Assembly (NCBI RefSeq): GCF_900206265.1
Contig: NZ_LT907782.1
Span: forward strand, 62,001 to 126,000
Direction of reading: 5' to 3'
DNA: 64,000 nt
Origin: Nitrosomonas ureae
Lineage (GTDB): Bacteria; Pseudomonadota; Gammaproteobacteria; Burkholderiales; Nitrosomonadaceae
Both the position numbers and the translations under genes were made by a program. Positions 1 to 8,892 of the stretch are shown one piece after another. Each line of letters opens with the position of its first letter. Position 1 is the stretch's first letter. The notes under the pieces are model-generated. The model saw nothing but the letters and a program-made list of their open reading frames with translations. It was not told the DNA's origin and made no database searches.

Positions 1-55
1 GTATTACAGTAAAAGGAGATACTGCTACCATATCATGATAACCCATTTTTAATTT

Positions 56-163
56 AATCTCTGCGGGTTTAATTCCCCGCCCCCTTGGGGCGAAAGCTGG
101 TTGAAAACCAGCAGATTGTAGAGCGCAGTTAATACCCCGCTGCTTGCGGCGGGGTGCTTTATT
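56..163 (+). repeat. 108-bp three-hairpin repeat, copy A (IS200/IS605-derived, PATE/MITE-like)
   Basis: This 108-bp unit is identical to those at 14417-14524 and 18175-18282. It folds into three hairpins: a CGCCCC/GGGGCG stem with a 3-base loop, a GCTGGTT/AACCAGC stem, and a long GC-rich stem near the right end. Its two ends match the ends of the IS200-type element at 4931-5375 (minus strand): the left 43 bp match the hairpin next to tnpA, and the right 30 bp match the hairpin beyond the tnpA stop. The middle is unrelated. It is best read as a non-autonomous element mobilised by an IS200/IS605 TnpA. This copy lies about 100 bp upstream of comEC. Confidence 0.85.
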
Positions 164-267
164 TGACATGATTTAATGAGATAAATATTAAAAATATCCG
201 ATTAGGATCTATCTACAAAATTGTGCATTAAAGTAAATGAATAGTGCGATTGCAGATATAAATAAAT

Positions 268-2676
268 TTGAAGAATACGTGTGTAAGATTAAATATCCTG
301 GTGTTTGTTTTGGGTGTTGGCTGGCTACAGCATCAACCGGCATTGCTGGAAATAGAATGGATTGGGCTGTTGTTGTCAGTCGCAGTTACAGCTGGAATAT
401 TGGGTTTTTCTCAATTAGCAAATCATCTTGTAATAAGCAGAATCTTGTTGGGTATTTTCTTTCTTATATTTGGATTTTGCTGGGCGGCAATTTTAGCGCA
501 TTGGCGTTTGGACGATTCCCTACCTCATGTCTGGGAGCGTAAGGCTATCCAAATAGTTGGTGTGATAGCCACTGTACCGCAAAAAAGTGATAGAAGAGTG
601 CGTTTTCAGTTTGATGTTGAGCATGTGAATACTGAGGGTGCGATTGTGCCCAAGCGGATTGCATTATCTTGGTATAAAGTGCGACAATCGGGAGCTACTC
701 AAGTAGTATTGCCTGTAGTCAGGGTAGGTGAACGTTGGCGGTTGACGGTGCATTTGAAACGACCGCATGGCAATCAGAATCCGCATGGTTCCGATTTTGA
801 AAGATGGGCGTTGGAACGTAATATCCGGGCCATTGGATATGTTCGTGTATCATCGGATAATCAACGTCTGCACCCTATGGTGCAACATCCTGCATATTGG
901 ATAGCGCATATTCGTGAGGGGATTCAACATCGTTTTGCTGCGAGCCTAGCCAATCAAGCTTATGTGGGAATATTGCAGACATTGGCAACGGGTGATCAGA
1001 ATGCAATTCCTCGTGATCAATGGCGAGTATTTACACGTACTGGAACCAATCACCTGATGGCGATTTCCGGTTTGCATATCACGATGATTTCTAGTTTGGC
1101 ATTCGTAGTAGTATATTGGTTATGGCGTTGGAATACTTATCTCACATTACGTCTGCCGGCGCGGCGTATTGCTGCGATGGCTGGATTGATTGTAGCCTTA
1201 GGCTATGCTGTACTTTCTGGTTTTGCAATTCCGGCGCAGCGGGCATTTTATATGCTGGTGGTAGTGGCGATTGTGTTATGGATAGGACGTCAGACAAGTG
1301 TAACCACGGTGTTGGCATGGGCGCTTTTTGGGGTGATATTGTTAGATCCTTGGGCAATTTTAGCTCCTGGATTCTGGTTATCCTTTGGTGCAATTGCCGT
1401 CATAATGCTATTAACTGCCGGTCGGATCGGAAAAATACATTGGCTTAGTAGTTGGTTGCGGATTCAATGGGCTATTACGTTGGGCTTAATTCCTTTATTG
1501 TTGGCATTATTTCAGCAGGTATCCTTAATATCACCGGTCGCTAATGCAATTGCCATTCCTCTGATAAGCCTTATAGTGGTTCCGTTAACATTGTTAGCTA
1601 CCATACCTGTATTCGATTTTATGTTACCGTTCATCCATGACGTATTAAGCGTCATTATGGTAATTCTGCAGTCATTGAGCAATTTATCGCATACGGTGTG
1701 GCAGCAGCATTCTCCACCAATGTGGGCAATAAGTGTAGCGGTTATAGGGGTTGTGTGGATGTTGTTGCCGGGAAGCCTAGGAGTAGGGTTTTTTTCTGGT
1801 TTTCCCGCGCGTTGGTTGGGTGTAATTGCAGTATTACCTGTGTTTCTGGTTAAACCGCCTCAACCAAAAACCGGGGAACTGTGGCTGACTGTGCTTGATG
1901 TGGGTCAAGGACTTGCGGTTGTGGCTCGTACCGAGCATCATGCATTACTATTTGATACGGGCCCTGAGTTCGGTGAGATCGACAGTGGTAATCGTATTAT
2001 CGTGCCTTTTTTACGCGGAGAAGGAATTGTAAAGCTTGATGGCATGATCGTATCGCATGCAGATTCGGATCATAGTGGTGGTGCACGATCAGTATTAAAT
2101 GAGATCCCGGTTAGGCAGCTGTGGTCATCGCTGGACGATAAGCATCCCATAACGCAGATGGTAATCTCAAAGAATCAGTGCCATAAGGGACAATTCTGGC
2201 AATGGGACGATGTGCATTTTGAATTGCTACATCCCTTGAAGCAAGATTACTTGAATTCAAAACGTAGTACTACAAATGCAAAAAGTTGTGTATTAAAGAT
2301 CACATCAGCTCATGGCAGCGTATTATTACCGGCTGATATTGAGAGGAGAGATGAGCAGGCATTGCTAGCTCGAGACGGCGACAAGCTGCGTGCGACAGTA
2401 TTGATTGCGCCGCATCATGGCAGCCACACTTCATCAACCGATACTTTTGTGCAGAAAGTAAGCCCTTCTTTGACAATTTTTCCAGTTGGCTATCTCAATC
2501 GCTATAATCATCCGCGCGAAATTGTAACTTCACGTTATCATAATTCAGGTAGTCAGTTGATGCGTAGCGACAAAGATGGTGCTATCTTAATTAAGTTTGA
2601 AAATAATGATTGGGTGGTTAACAGTTGGAGAAAACTAAATCAGCGCTATTGGCACAATAACTCTGAATTGAATTAA
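268..2676 (+). CDS. comEC: ComEC/Rec2 family DNA uptake channel protein
   Basis: The 802-residue inner-membrane protein is the predicted channel that passes single-stranded DNA into the cytoplasm during transformation. It has N-terminal membrane helices and a DUF4131-like soluble part (about residues 1-210), a Competence domain with many hydrophobic helices (about 230-520), and a C-terminal metallo-beta-lactamase-like domain (about 545-790). That last domain shows LDVGQG, HADSDHSGG and APHHGSHTSS, consistent with the nuclease-like domain of full-length ComEC. The length is typical. The frame opens after a TAA at 256-258 and the first usable start is TTG at 268, with no strong ribosome-binding site, so the start is uncertain by a few codons. 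It stands alone, downstream of hairpin repeat A. Confidence 0.92.
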   Translation: MKNTCVRLNILVFVLGVGWLQHQPALLEIEWIGLLLSVAVTAGILGFSQLANHLVISRILLGIFFLIFGFCWAAILAHWRLDDSLPHVWERKAIQIVGVIATVPQKSDRRVRFQFDVEHVNTEGAIVPKRIALSWYKVRQSGATQVVLPVVRVGERWRLTVHLKRPHGNQNPHGSDFERWALERNIRAIGYVRVSSDNQRLHPMVQHPAYWIAHIREGIQHRFAASLANQAYVGILQTLATGDQNAIPRDQWRVFTRTGTNHLMAISGLHITMISSLAFVVVYWLWRWNTYLTLRLPARRIAAMAGLIVALGYAVLSGFAIPAQRAFYMLVVVAIVLWIGRQTSVTTVLAWALFGVILLDPWAILAPGFWLSFGAIAVIMLLTAGRIGKIHWLSSWLRIQWAITLGLIPLLLALFQQVSLISPVANAIAIPLISLIVVPLTLLATIPVFDFMLPFIHDVLSVIMVILQSLSNLSHTVWQQHSPPMWAISVAVIGVVWMLLPGSLGVGFFSGFPARWLGVIAVLPVFLVKPPQPKTGELWLTVLDVGQGLAVVARTEHHALLFDTGPEFGEIDSGNRIIVPFLRGEGIVKLDGMIVSHADSDHSGGARSVLNEIPVRQLWSSLDDKHPITQMVISKNQCHKGQFWQWDDVHFELLHPLKQDYLNSKRSTTNAKSCVLKITSAHGSVLLPADIERRDEQALLARDGDKLRATVLIAPHHGSHTSSTDTFVQKVSPSLTIFPVGYLNRYNHPREIVTSRYHNSGSQLMRSDKDGAILIKFENNDWVVNSWRKLNQRYWHNNSELN

Positions 2677-2679
2677 AAT

Positions 2680-2710
2680 GCAATGATGAGTTCGAAGCAT
2701 TGCTATTTTA
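2680..2710 (+). terminator. Possible terminator between convergent genes
   Basis: A GCAATG/CATTGC 6-bp stem with a 12-base loop is followed by TATTTTA. It lies between the comEC stop and the convergent kinase gene. The stem is short and the T run is interrupted, so this is a modest candidate. Confidence 0.35.
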
Positions 2711-2726
2711 TCTCGAGGTAATTTAA

Positions 2727-4199
2727 TCAAGATGAATGGGTATTAATGGAGTTTATTGGCGTAAAACTTCCAGTTGCTAGAGGTAACTCGATGGTGCTAA
2801 AAATCACAGTAAATGTAGTTCCTGCACTTGGCTCACTGACAACCTTTATTCTCAGTTGATTATTTTCTGCCGCGATCTTGACGATGGACAAACCAATGCC
2901 GCTCGTTGCTTTGTTATGGAGTGCTGCTCTAGGAGAATAAAAATATTCGTTAAAAATGTTGGGCAAATCTTTATCTTCGATACCAATGCCATGGTCAGTG
3001 ATGGTAATGCAAGCATGCAAATTATTTCGATCGACTCGAGATGAAATTTCAACGCTAGTATTTTCATGCGAATAGGTAATCGCGTTAGTAATAATATTTT
3101 CTATAAGTATTTCTAATTGATCAGGAATTACTTTGCAAATAAAATTTTCAATGGATAAATTGAGCGTGACATTTTTAGAACTGGCAACCGGGGTTAATTT
3201 CTCGATACATTTTTGCAGGGTAGATTGAATTTCAATAGGTTCGAAAACTGCAGTGTCAAGGCAAGTGTCTTTCAATCGCTCCAATCTGAGAAGATCAAGT
3301 ATTAGGCTGGACATATTTTTTGCCCGAAGATCCATTTGCTCTAATGCCGTACTTACCTCAGGTGTTGTTTCGCCCAAATAACCTTCTTTGATTAAATTTA
3401 TTTTGCTGCGTATAGCATCGAGCGGGGATTTAAGTTGATGCGTGATCAATAATGCATATTGGTCTTTTTCTACTTGCGCCTGGTTGATTTGTCGGTATGC
3501 GTCAACAAGGTGGCGTTCATGAGCGCGAACAATTAGAGAAAGCCTTGAAACTACATACCATACAACAAGAAAAAGAATGTCAAGGAAAAACATCCATGTC
3601 AAAGCGCCATCTTTGCGTGCACTTTCAGACAAGAATTGACTGTTTATTAATGCCGAGAGTGGTGCTTGGGTGATTAGAAAGTTATCAATAATGATTACGA
3701 TCGAGTCCATGAAGCAGACCAATATGGTTACATATAAGCTTTCACGGGTAGAAAAAAAGATGCAGGCAAGAGCAATATGCAGTACGTAGAAAAAAGAAAC
3801 GGGGGTGGAGGTACTGCCAATATAATGCACGACGACTGACAAGCAGATCAGGTCAACAATGATCTGAATCCATAGATTAATCGAAGGCGAGTTATATTTG
3901 CTTGATTTGCAATGATCTAATGCGAAGATGTAAGCAATATTGGCTACAATCAGTATGATAATGATAGCTATTGGCCATTTTTGCTGCTCACTAATGCCTA
4001 ATTGTGCCAGAGTATTCGATGCCGATAGCATCAGGATTTCGAAAAAAACCAGGGCAGCAATCAATATCCAGCGGAAGGTTATGAACCAGCGGATATTACT
4101 AATCAAAACATCGTCACTAAGCTTTAGTTTATCTCCCTTTATTTCAAGTAGTACGTTTTGGCTATTGGGTTTGTTCCAAGAGAATTCAGTGCTTGCCAT
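2727..4199 (-). CDS. Membrane sensor histidine kinase
   Basis: This 490-residue sensor kinase has six hydrophobic segments (about residues 37-60, 75-96, 108-127, 132-149, 153-175 and 200-223), then a dimerisation/phosphoacceptor helix with His254 in ITHQLKSPLDAI. The catalytic ATPase domain follows, with an N box (ENIITNAITYSHE), G1 (DHGIGIED) and G2 (GIGLSIVK). It has no large periplasmic sensor, so it probably senses within or near the membrane. It begins 20 bp after the stop of the receiver gene at 4220-4609 and is almost certainly co-transcribed with it; that protein is the likely partner. The signal cannot be told from sequence. Confidence 0.88.
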   Translation of the reverse strand: MASTEFSWNKPNSQNVLLEIKGDKLKLSDDVLISNIRWFITFRWILIAALVFFEILMLSASNTLAQLGISEQQKWPIAIIIILIVANIAYIFALDHCKSSKYNSPSINLWIQIIVDLICLSVVVHYIGSTSTPVSFFYVLHIALACIFFSTRESLYVTILVCFMDSIVIIIDNFLITQAPLSALINSQFLSESARKDGALTWMFFLDILFLVVWYVVSRLSLIVRAHERHLVDAYRQINQAQVEKDQYALLITHQLKSPLDAIRSKINLIKEGYLGETTPEVSTALEQMDLRAKNMSSLILDLLRLERLKDTCLDTAVFEPIEIQSTLQKCIEKLTPVASSKNVTLNLSIENFICKVIPDQLEILIENIITNAITYSHENTSVEISSRVDRNNLHACITITDHGIGIEDKDLPNIFNEYFYSPRAALHNKATSGIGLSIVKIAAENNQLRIKVVSEPSAGTTFTVIFSTIELPLATGSFTPINSINTHSS

Positions 4200-4219
4200 A
4201 CGAGTGTATATTGCAAAAA

Positions 4220-4609
4220 TTATGCAGCTTCTCCCGTTTTCTTCAAGCGCTCATTAATCGTTGCCATGAGACTGACTGGCTCAACCGGTTTTTCCATGAT
4301 GCAAACCCACTCATGCGAGCCATCTTCAAAATATGGCCGAATCATGTCACCTAGAGACGTCAGAAAAATAGTTTGAATTTGCGGAAATTGCTTGTGGATT
4401 TTTGCATAAGTGATCAAACCAGCATCCATGGATTCAACCATGACATCCAAGATGGCCAAATCCGGTCTTTTAGTTTCATCTTGTAGTGAATCGATAAATT
4501 CCTGCATTGATAAATAACTATCAACTTCATATCCATTTTTAAATAGTATTCGTTGAATTGATTCGCGGATATCCGAATCATCATCAACGTGAGCAATTCT
4601 GAGTGCCAT
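4220..4609 (-). CDS. Single-domain response regulator (receiver only)
   Basis: The 129-residue CheY-like receiver has an acidic pocket at Asp9-Asp11, phosphoacceptor Asp55 (in LAILDVMV), Thr84/Ser85 and the conserved Lys107 (EKPVEP). There is no output domain, so it probably acts by protein contact or as a phosphorelay intermediate. It is the first gene of a two-gene minus-strand operon with the membrane kinase at 2727-4199. The start is ATG at 4609 with a purine-rich AAGGAGAATT just upstream. Confidence 0.88.
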   Translation of the reverse strand: MALRIAHVDDDSDIRESIQRILFKNGYEVDSYLSMQEFIDSLQDETKRPDLAILDVMVESMDAGLITYAKIHKQFPQIQTIFLTSLGDMIRPYFEDGSHEWVCIMEKPVEPVSLMATINERLKKTGEAA

Positions 4610-4930
4610 AATAATTAATTCTCCTTGCTTATATTCTCTTGTAAAAACTGCAGCTTAGAAGCAGTTAAAATAAACCGTTCAATTATTGAGGTTATTGTTT
4701 AATAGATCATATCGTAGCATATGTGAATAATGTGTGAAATGTGAATATCGGTCATATATTGGAAAAATATAATCTTTGGGAGAAATAAATCTACGGAAGA
4801 GATGAGTAAATTTTCTTGAGCTGAGCAATTCCAGTAATTTGATCTGAAGAAATTTCTGGGAATATTCTATGCTTAAGAAATATGAGTATAAATTACATTT
4901 ATTTAAGTTTTAGGTCTGTGAATATCAAAC
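4610..4930 (-). other. Intergenic region upstream of the two-component operon
   Basis: About 320 bp of AT-rich sequence without a convincing ORF lies between the receiver gene and the IS200-type element. It presumably holds the promoter of the two-component operon. No confident -35/-10 pair was identified. Confidence 0.5.
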
Positions 4931-5375
4931 AATGAACAACCCCGCCGCAAGCGGCGGGGTATCAGAAGAGAGCGAGTTGTCTGTCTTCGTATAACTGCTG
5001 ATAGACATCTCCGTGCTTTTTAACGTAATCTCTTATTGTGTCCTCATCGCCATGACGGCCAACTGTACTGACGAAATAACCATCAGTCCAGAATTCCCCG
5101 CCCCACAACTGTTTCTTCACATGAGGACATAAGCGAAATACCTCCCGCGCCGTGATACTCTTGATCAGTGTCACCAGTTTTGTGACACTGTATGCGGGAA
5201 CCGACTGCACCAGAAAATGCACATGATCCTTATCTGTACCAATCTCCATGAATTTCAACTGGTAACGCCGTTCGAGATCTAAACAGACATCCCGCAACAC
5301 CCCGTCCACAGCTTCATCAAATACGGCGCGGCGATATTTCGCCCCAAGGGGCGGGGAATAAATCCCGGAGAGATT
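4931..5375 (-). mobile_element. IS200/IS605-type element, probably 5'-truncated
   Basis: The element ends are set by alignment with the 108-bp repeats: AATCTC at 5375 (minus strand) and the GC-rich terminal hairpin at about 4940-4962. Between them lies a Y1 HUH transposase. At about 445 bp it is shorter than usual IS200 elements (about 700 bp). The end hairpin abuts the codons for KYRR directly, so the natural start of tnpA appears to have been deleted. Confidence 0.7.
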
Positions 5376-5423
5376 TAATATCTGACAGATGTGATTCCTT
5401 CCTTTGAGAGCGGGATCATTCAT
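4962..5423 (-). CDS. tnpA: IS200/IS605 family Y1 transposase TnpA (likely non-functional N-terminus)
   Basis: The 153-residue ORF carries the HUH signature (His67-Val-His69 in DHVHFLVQS) and the catalytic Tyr133 (RDYVKKHG). It also has KYRR at residues 29-32, which in this family normally follows the first beta-strand. Here residues 1-28 do not look like that strand; residues from about 17 to 28 are encoded by the element's own end hairpin, and the ATG at 5423 lies about 48 bp outside the element end. No good ribosome-binding site precedes it. It is probably a deleted copy, though expression from the outside start cannot be excluded. Confidence 0.75.
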   Translation of the reverse strand: MNDPALKGRNHICQILNLSGIYSPPLGAKYRRAVFDEAVDGVLRDVCLDLERRYQLKFMEIGTDKDHVHFLVQSVPAYSVTKLVTLIKSITAREVFRLCPHVKKQLWGGEFWTDGYFVSTVGRHGDEDTIRDYVKKHGDVYQQLYEDRQLALF

Positions 5424-5475
5424 TGCCGGTAACCGTGTTATGGTATTTACAATCTAGAACGCAATGTGTTGAGTC

Positions 5476-6330
5476 TTAATGAATGGTCGGTTCGACTTCT
5501 CGAAAAATTGCATCAATAGCCAGTGCATCTAAGCGATATTTACGATTACAGATATCGTCGCTAACAATGACTTCGCCAAATTCTTTCAGAATTGAATTAA
5601 CTTCTTTGCGCCCAAGTGATCGAAGCATGGAATAAATCTTAGCAGGATCTTCCTGGCAACCGTATTGAACGGATTGAGCATCGAAAATGCGAATGGTTTC
5701 TTCATAAAATAAACGTGTCAAGATTTCTTCTGCAGTTAGATCGAATAAATTATGATCCTGGATTGTGGCCGCTAGAGCCTCGGTACGAACCCAGCCATCG
5801 GGATCCTGTAAGTCGGCATTTGGCAGTTTTTGTAGCAATAAACCAAAAATGGCATTGTGAGTTGTAACCAGAAATAAACGCGATGGCAGTTGATCGGATT
5901 GCCTGAAGTAATGTTCAAAAATTTCAGCAATTGTTTTGCCATCAAGCGGTACGATGCTTTGATATGATTCTCGCATTGATGGCATATCGAGTGTAAGGAC
6001 TAAGTGGCCATACCCAAGTAAATCGGGAACTGATTGCACTTCGATGCTTTGTTCGCATTTCGCCATGCCACGGAGATGCAGGCTATCAGTACAATCCATT
6101 ACCAGCATGGAGATAGGGCCGTTACCTGTTAGTTGTATGATCAAGCGCCCGGTTTGTTTGAGGTTCTCGCCCAGCAGCAAGGTAACTGCGCTCATTTCAC
6201 CCAGCAATTGTGTGACAGACTGAGGATAGTTGCGCCCGGATACCATTTCCTGCCAGACAGAATCGAGATGTACGACAGCGCCGCGTATATCCAAATTTTC
6301 CAGTAGGAAACGTTGTACATAATTGCTCAT
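5476..6330 (-). CDS. hslO: Hsp33-type chaperone HslO with incomplete zinc switch
   Basis: This 284-residue cytoplasmic protein is full length for Hsp33, the redox-activated holdase chaperone. The N-terminal substrate-binding fold is well kept (for example SVTQLLGEMSAVTLLL and GRLIIQLTGNGP). Hsp33 normally binds zinc through a CxC plus a CxxC motif near the C-terminus. Here the CxC position reads Cys225-Gln-Glu227 and the CxxC position reads Asp258-Asp-Ile-Cys261, so two of the four ligands are missing although the surrounding segments (LGRKEVNSIL, CNRKYRLD) are conserved. It stands alone with an ATG at 6330 and an AGAGGGTTATA leader. The fold is sure; normal redox regulation is doubtful. Confidence 0.9.
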   Translation of the reverse strand: MSNYVQRFLLENLDIRGAVVHLDSVWQEMVSGRNYPQSVTQLLGEMSAVTLLLGENLKQTGRLIIQLTGNGPISMLVMDCTDSLHLRGMAKCEQSIEVQSVPDLLGYGHLVLTLDMPSMRESYQSIVPLDGKTIAEIFEHYFRQSDQLPSRLFLVTTHNAIFGLLLQKLPNADLQDPDGWVRTEALAATIQDHNLFDLTAEEILTRLFYEETIRIFDAQSVQYGCQEDPAKIYSMLRSLGRKEVNSILKEFGEVIVSDDICNRKYRLDALAIDAIFREVEPTIH

Positions 6331-6701
6331 TATAACCCTCTGATTGTGATAATTGGTTGATATTACGAGCGAGTATTGTGCAATGTCATCCAGGTTTAAT
6401 CGAATGCAATAGCGCTAGCACCAAATTGTGATTGCTCCGAATAAATAGTAGATGGATTTGATGAGATCAATCACTTCACTAAATCACTCTGTAATATCGT
6501 ATTGTAAAAATGCCGGATCGAAATTTGATATTTCTTTGCGACTCTTTCAATCTGGGTTGTCAGTCATTCAATTGATGTTGCATGAAATAAGGCTGCATAA
6601 GAGAAGTTTTATTTCAAATTGCGATGGTAGATCATCGTTAATGATAATAGAGAAATGGAGAGAAATTCAAATTATTTCTTTTGTAATTCGATAACTGTTA
6701 A
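6331..6701. other. Intergenic region without a convincing gene
   Basis: This AT-rich stretch lies between hslO and the IS5 remnant. One 80-codon ORF (6452-6694, plus) has no recognisable domain or ribosome-binding site and is not called. It probably contains the hslO promoter. Confidence 0.45.
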
Positions 6702-6900
6702 GGAAACGCTGAACAACTAGCGGTTCCCAGATTTTTCAGTACTGCTGCCCGTCTTTTTCAACAGGAATGCTCGTCAATTCATTTTTCAGTGGTATTTTGT
6801 CGTCAAATTCCCCTTGTTTCTGCTCATTGCCCGCCGTTTCTTGTAACTGTGTAGTCAAGATCTGTGAAGCTCGATTGGCGTGACATGGTGTAATATTATT
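6702..6900 (-). mobile_element. Internally deleted IS5-family remnant
   Basis: Read on the minus strand, a start region with ATG at 6886 encodes MSRQSSFTDLDY, a typical IS5 transposase N-terminus. It runs directly into sequence matching the transposase C-terminus, seen in another frame as GEFDDKIPLKNEL. The terminal sequence GGAAACGCTGAACAA follows at 6702. Both ends resemble the IS5 relic at 29261-31322: the leader TACACCATGTCA.GCCAATC and the tail KIWEPL/KIWKPL are shared. Nearly all of the transposase has been lost. Confidence 0.65.
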
Positions 6901-6967
6901 ACCATGATTCACATGACCAGTGGAAGACTAACTTGAATATTGTTTAAGAATTTAAATTTGTAAGTTT

Positions 6968-8434
6968 ATGACTGAAATAGGATCTCAATCGAAATGGATT
7001 AAATTGACCTGCTTATATGAAATTTCTCGTGATATGTTAGCAATTCATTGTGTTGACGAATTGTGTCAGAAATTGATAAAGCATATAAAATCGATATGGC
7101 ATGTATCAGATCAAGTTTTTCCTTTTATCGACATTGATGACAAAAGCTATACGGAAGGTAGAATTCCACAAGGGTTAGAGCATAGGTTTTCTATTTCGAT
7201 AATCACGAATGGCAAAATTCGAGGACAGATAGGAGTCCACTGTATGGATCAATCCATTATATCTTTGATGGAAAATGAGGATCCAATTTTTCTACCGAAC
7301 ATAGCAGTTGATCTTGGTTCATGGTTGGAACGGAATCAGCAATTGGATAAAAAAGTACTTCTGGATGCAGCTAGAGTGATTGAAAGAGTATTTGATAGGC
7401 ATGTGATCATAGCAATTACGGATAATTTGGGAATAATAAATTATGTCAATGAAAGATTTTGTACTGTCTCAAAATATTCATTCGAAGAATTAATCGGTCA
7501 AGATCATCGAATTATTAATTCTGGTCATCACTCCAAAGAGTTTTTCTTTAGCTTATGGAGCACAATTACGAAAGGCGAAACATGGAAAGGAGAAATTAAG
7601 AATCGCGCTAAGGATGGAACTTATTATTGGGTTGCTACAACAATTGTGCCTTTTCTTGATGATGTTGGATTGCCGTATCAATATGCTTCAATATTGAATG
7701 AAGTAACCGAATATAAGCAACTGGAACAAAAAATGGAGAAACAAGTTATAGAATTGGCGCGATCAAACGATGAGTTGGAACAATTCGCATATGTTGTTAC
7801 TCATGATCTGCAAGAGCCACTTAGGGCTATTAATAGCTTTGTTCAATTGCTCAAAAAATACTGCTACACACAATTGGATCAGCGTGCGAATAATTTGATT
7901 TCGCATGCAGTTGCCGGTACTGAGCGTATGCAGCAGCTTATCGACGATTTGTTGACCTATGCTCAGGCGAATGCAAGTCAAGACTTCATAGAAATAGATT
8001 GTGAACAATTGTTAAATAATGTGGAAGCGGATTTATTTATTACCATCAGCGAATGTAGTGCAATCATTACGCATGATCATCTTCCCGTTGTTAAAGGAAT
8101 TCATTTCCAGTTTATTCAGCTGTTTACCAATCTAATCAATAATGCGCTTAAATTTCAAAGGGCTCAACCACCCCAAATACATATTGGAGTGGAAGAAAAG
8201 CAAGATGAATGGATTTTTTTGATATCGGATAATGGAATCGGTATCGAGAAACAATACCTAAAGCGGATTTTTCGAGTATTTCAGCGGTTGCATAGTCGCA
8301 ATGACTATGCAGGTACTGGGATTGGTTTGGCAATATGTAAAAAAGTGGTAGAACATCATGGGGGAAAGATATGGGCTAGTTCAGAACTCAATGTAGGTTC
8401 ATCGTTTTATTTCACCATACCTAAAATAGAATAA
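6968..8434 (+). CDS. PAS-domain sensor histidine kinase
   Basis: The 488-residue cytoplasmic kinase has no membrane segment. Residues 1-125 form a degenerate GAF-like or unknown input region. Residues 135-250 are a PAS domain (NYVNERFCTVSKYSFEELIG) with a PAC tail (ASILNEVTEYK). A short coiled coil leads to the phosphoacceptor His279 in VVTHDLQEPLRAI, the form seen in phytochrome-type kinases. The ATPase domain has NNALKFQ, DNGIGIE and GTGIGLAICKKV. It is the first gene of a tightly packed cluster with 8440-8886, 8893-10347 and 10340-10972, so it likely phosphorylates the small receiver just downstream. Confidence 0.88.
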   Translation: MTEIGSQSKWIKLTCLYEISRDMLAIHCVDELCQKLIKHIKSIWHVSDQVFPFIDIDDKSYTEGRIPQGLEHRFSISIITNGKIRGQIGVHCMDQSIISLMENEDPIFLPNIAVDLGSWLERNQQLDKKVLLDAARVIERVFDRHVIIAITDNLGIINYVNERFCTVSKYSFEELIGQDHRIINSGHHSKEFFFSLWSTITKGETWKGEIKNRAKDGTYYWVATTIVPFLDDVGLPYQYASILNEVTEYKQLEQKMEKQVIELARSNDELEQFAYVVTHDLQEPLRAINSFVQLLKKYCYTQLDQRANNLISHAVAGTERMQQLIDDLLTYAQANASQDFIEIDCEQLLNNVEADLFITISECSAIITHDHLPVVKGIHFQFIQLFTNLINNALKFQRAQPPQIHIGVEEKQDEWIFLISDNGIGIEKQYLKRIFRVFQRLHSRNDYAGTGIGLAICKKVVEHHGGKIWASSELNVGSSFYFTIPKIE

Positions 8435-8439
8435 ATGCA

Positions 8440-8886
8440 ATGCGCCATAAAAATAGTATTGAATCCAATACCATTCTGATGATTGACGACAATCCTACTG
8501 ATGTTTTGTTGATTAAAGAAGCTTTTGCTTTATGTGGTGAAAATTGTGAGGTGTATGTAGCAGAAGATGGTGTGTATGCATTAGAGTTTTTAAAACAGCA
8601 AGGGCAATATAGTCATGTTCCTCGCCCAAATATTATTTTGCTGGATTTGAATATGCCGAGAAAAAGCGGATTAGAAGTACTAAAAGAACTCAAAGATGAT
8701 CTTGATTTGAGAAGCATACCTGTCATCATTTATACTTCCTCTACAACTAAAGAGGATGTCAGATCCGCATACCGGAGTTATGCGAATGGTTATATCAAAA
8801 AATCAGCTGATTTTGATGGTTGTATAAAAATAGCCAAAACGATCCAATATTATTGGTTTTTTACCTCAATACTCAATGAGCCTTAA
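8440..8886 (+). CDS. Rcp1-like single-domain response regulator
   Basis: The 148-residue receiver domain resembles the regulators paired with phytochrome-like kinases. It has an acidic pocket in MIDDNPTDVLLIKEAF, the phosphoacceptor Asp in ILLDLNMPRKSG, TSS in the switch region and a Lys in YIKKSADF. The insertion between the phosphorylation strand and the preceding helix (QGQYSHVPRPN) is typical of this subgroup. It follows the kinase stop by 5 bp and precedes the next gene by 6 bp, so translation is probably coupled. It has no output domain. Confidence 0.88.
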   Translation: MRHKNSIESNTILMIDDNPTDVLLIKEAFALCGENCEVYVAEDGVYALEFLKQQGQYSHVPRPNIILLDLNMPRKSGLEVLKELKDDLDLRSIPVIIYTSSTTKEDVRSAYRSYANGYIKKSADFDGCIKIAKTIQYYWFFTSILNEP

Positions 8887-8892
8887 TGTGCA

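Noticed and set aside
6452-6694. 80-codon ORF on the plus strand
   Set aside because: No ribosome-binding site, no recognisable domain and atypical composition; treated as intergenic.
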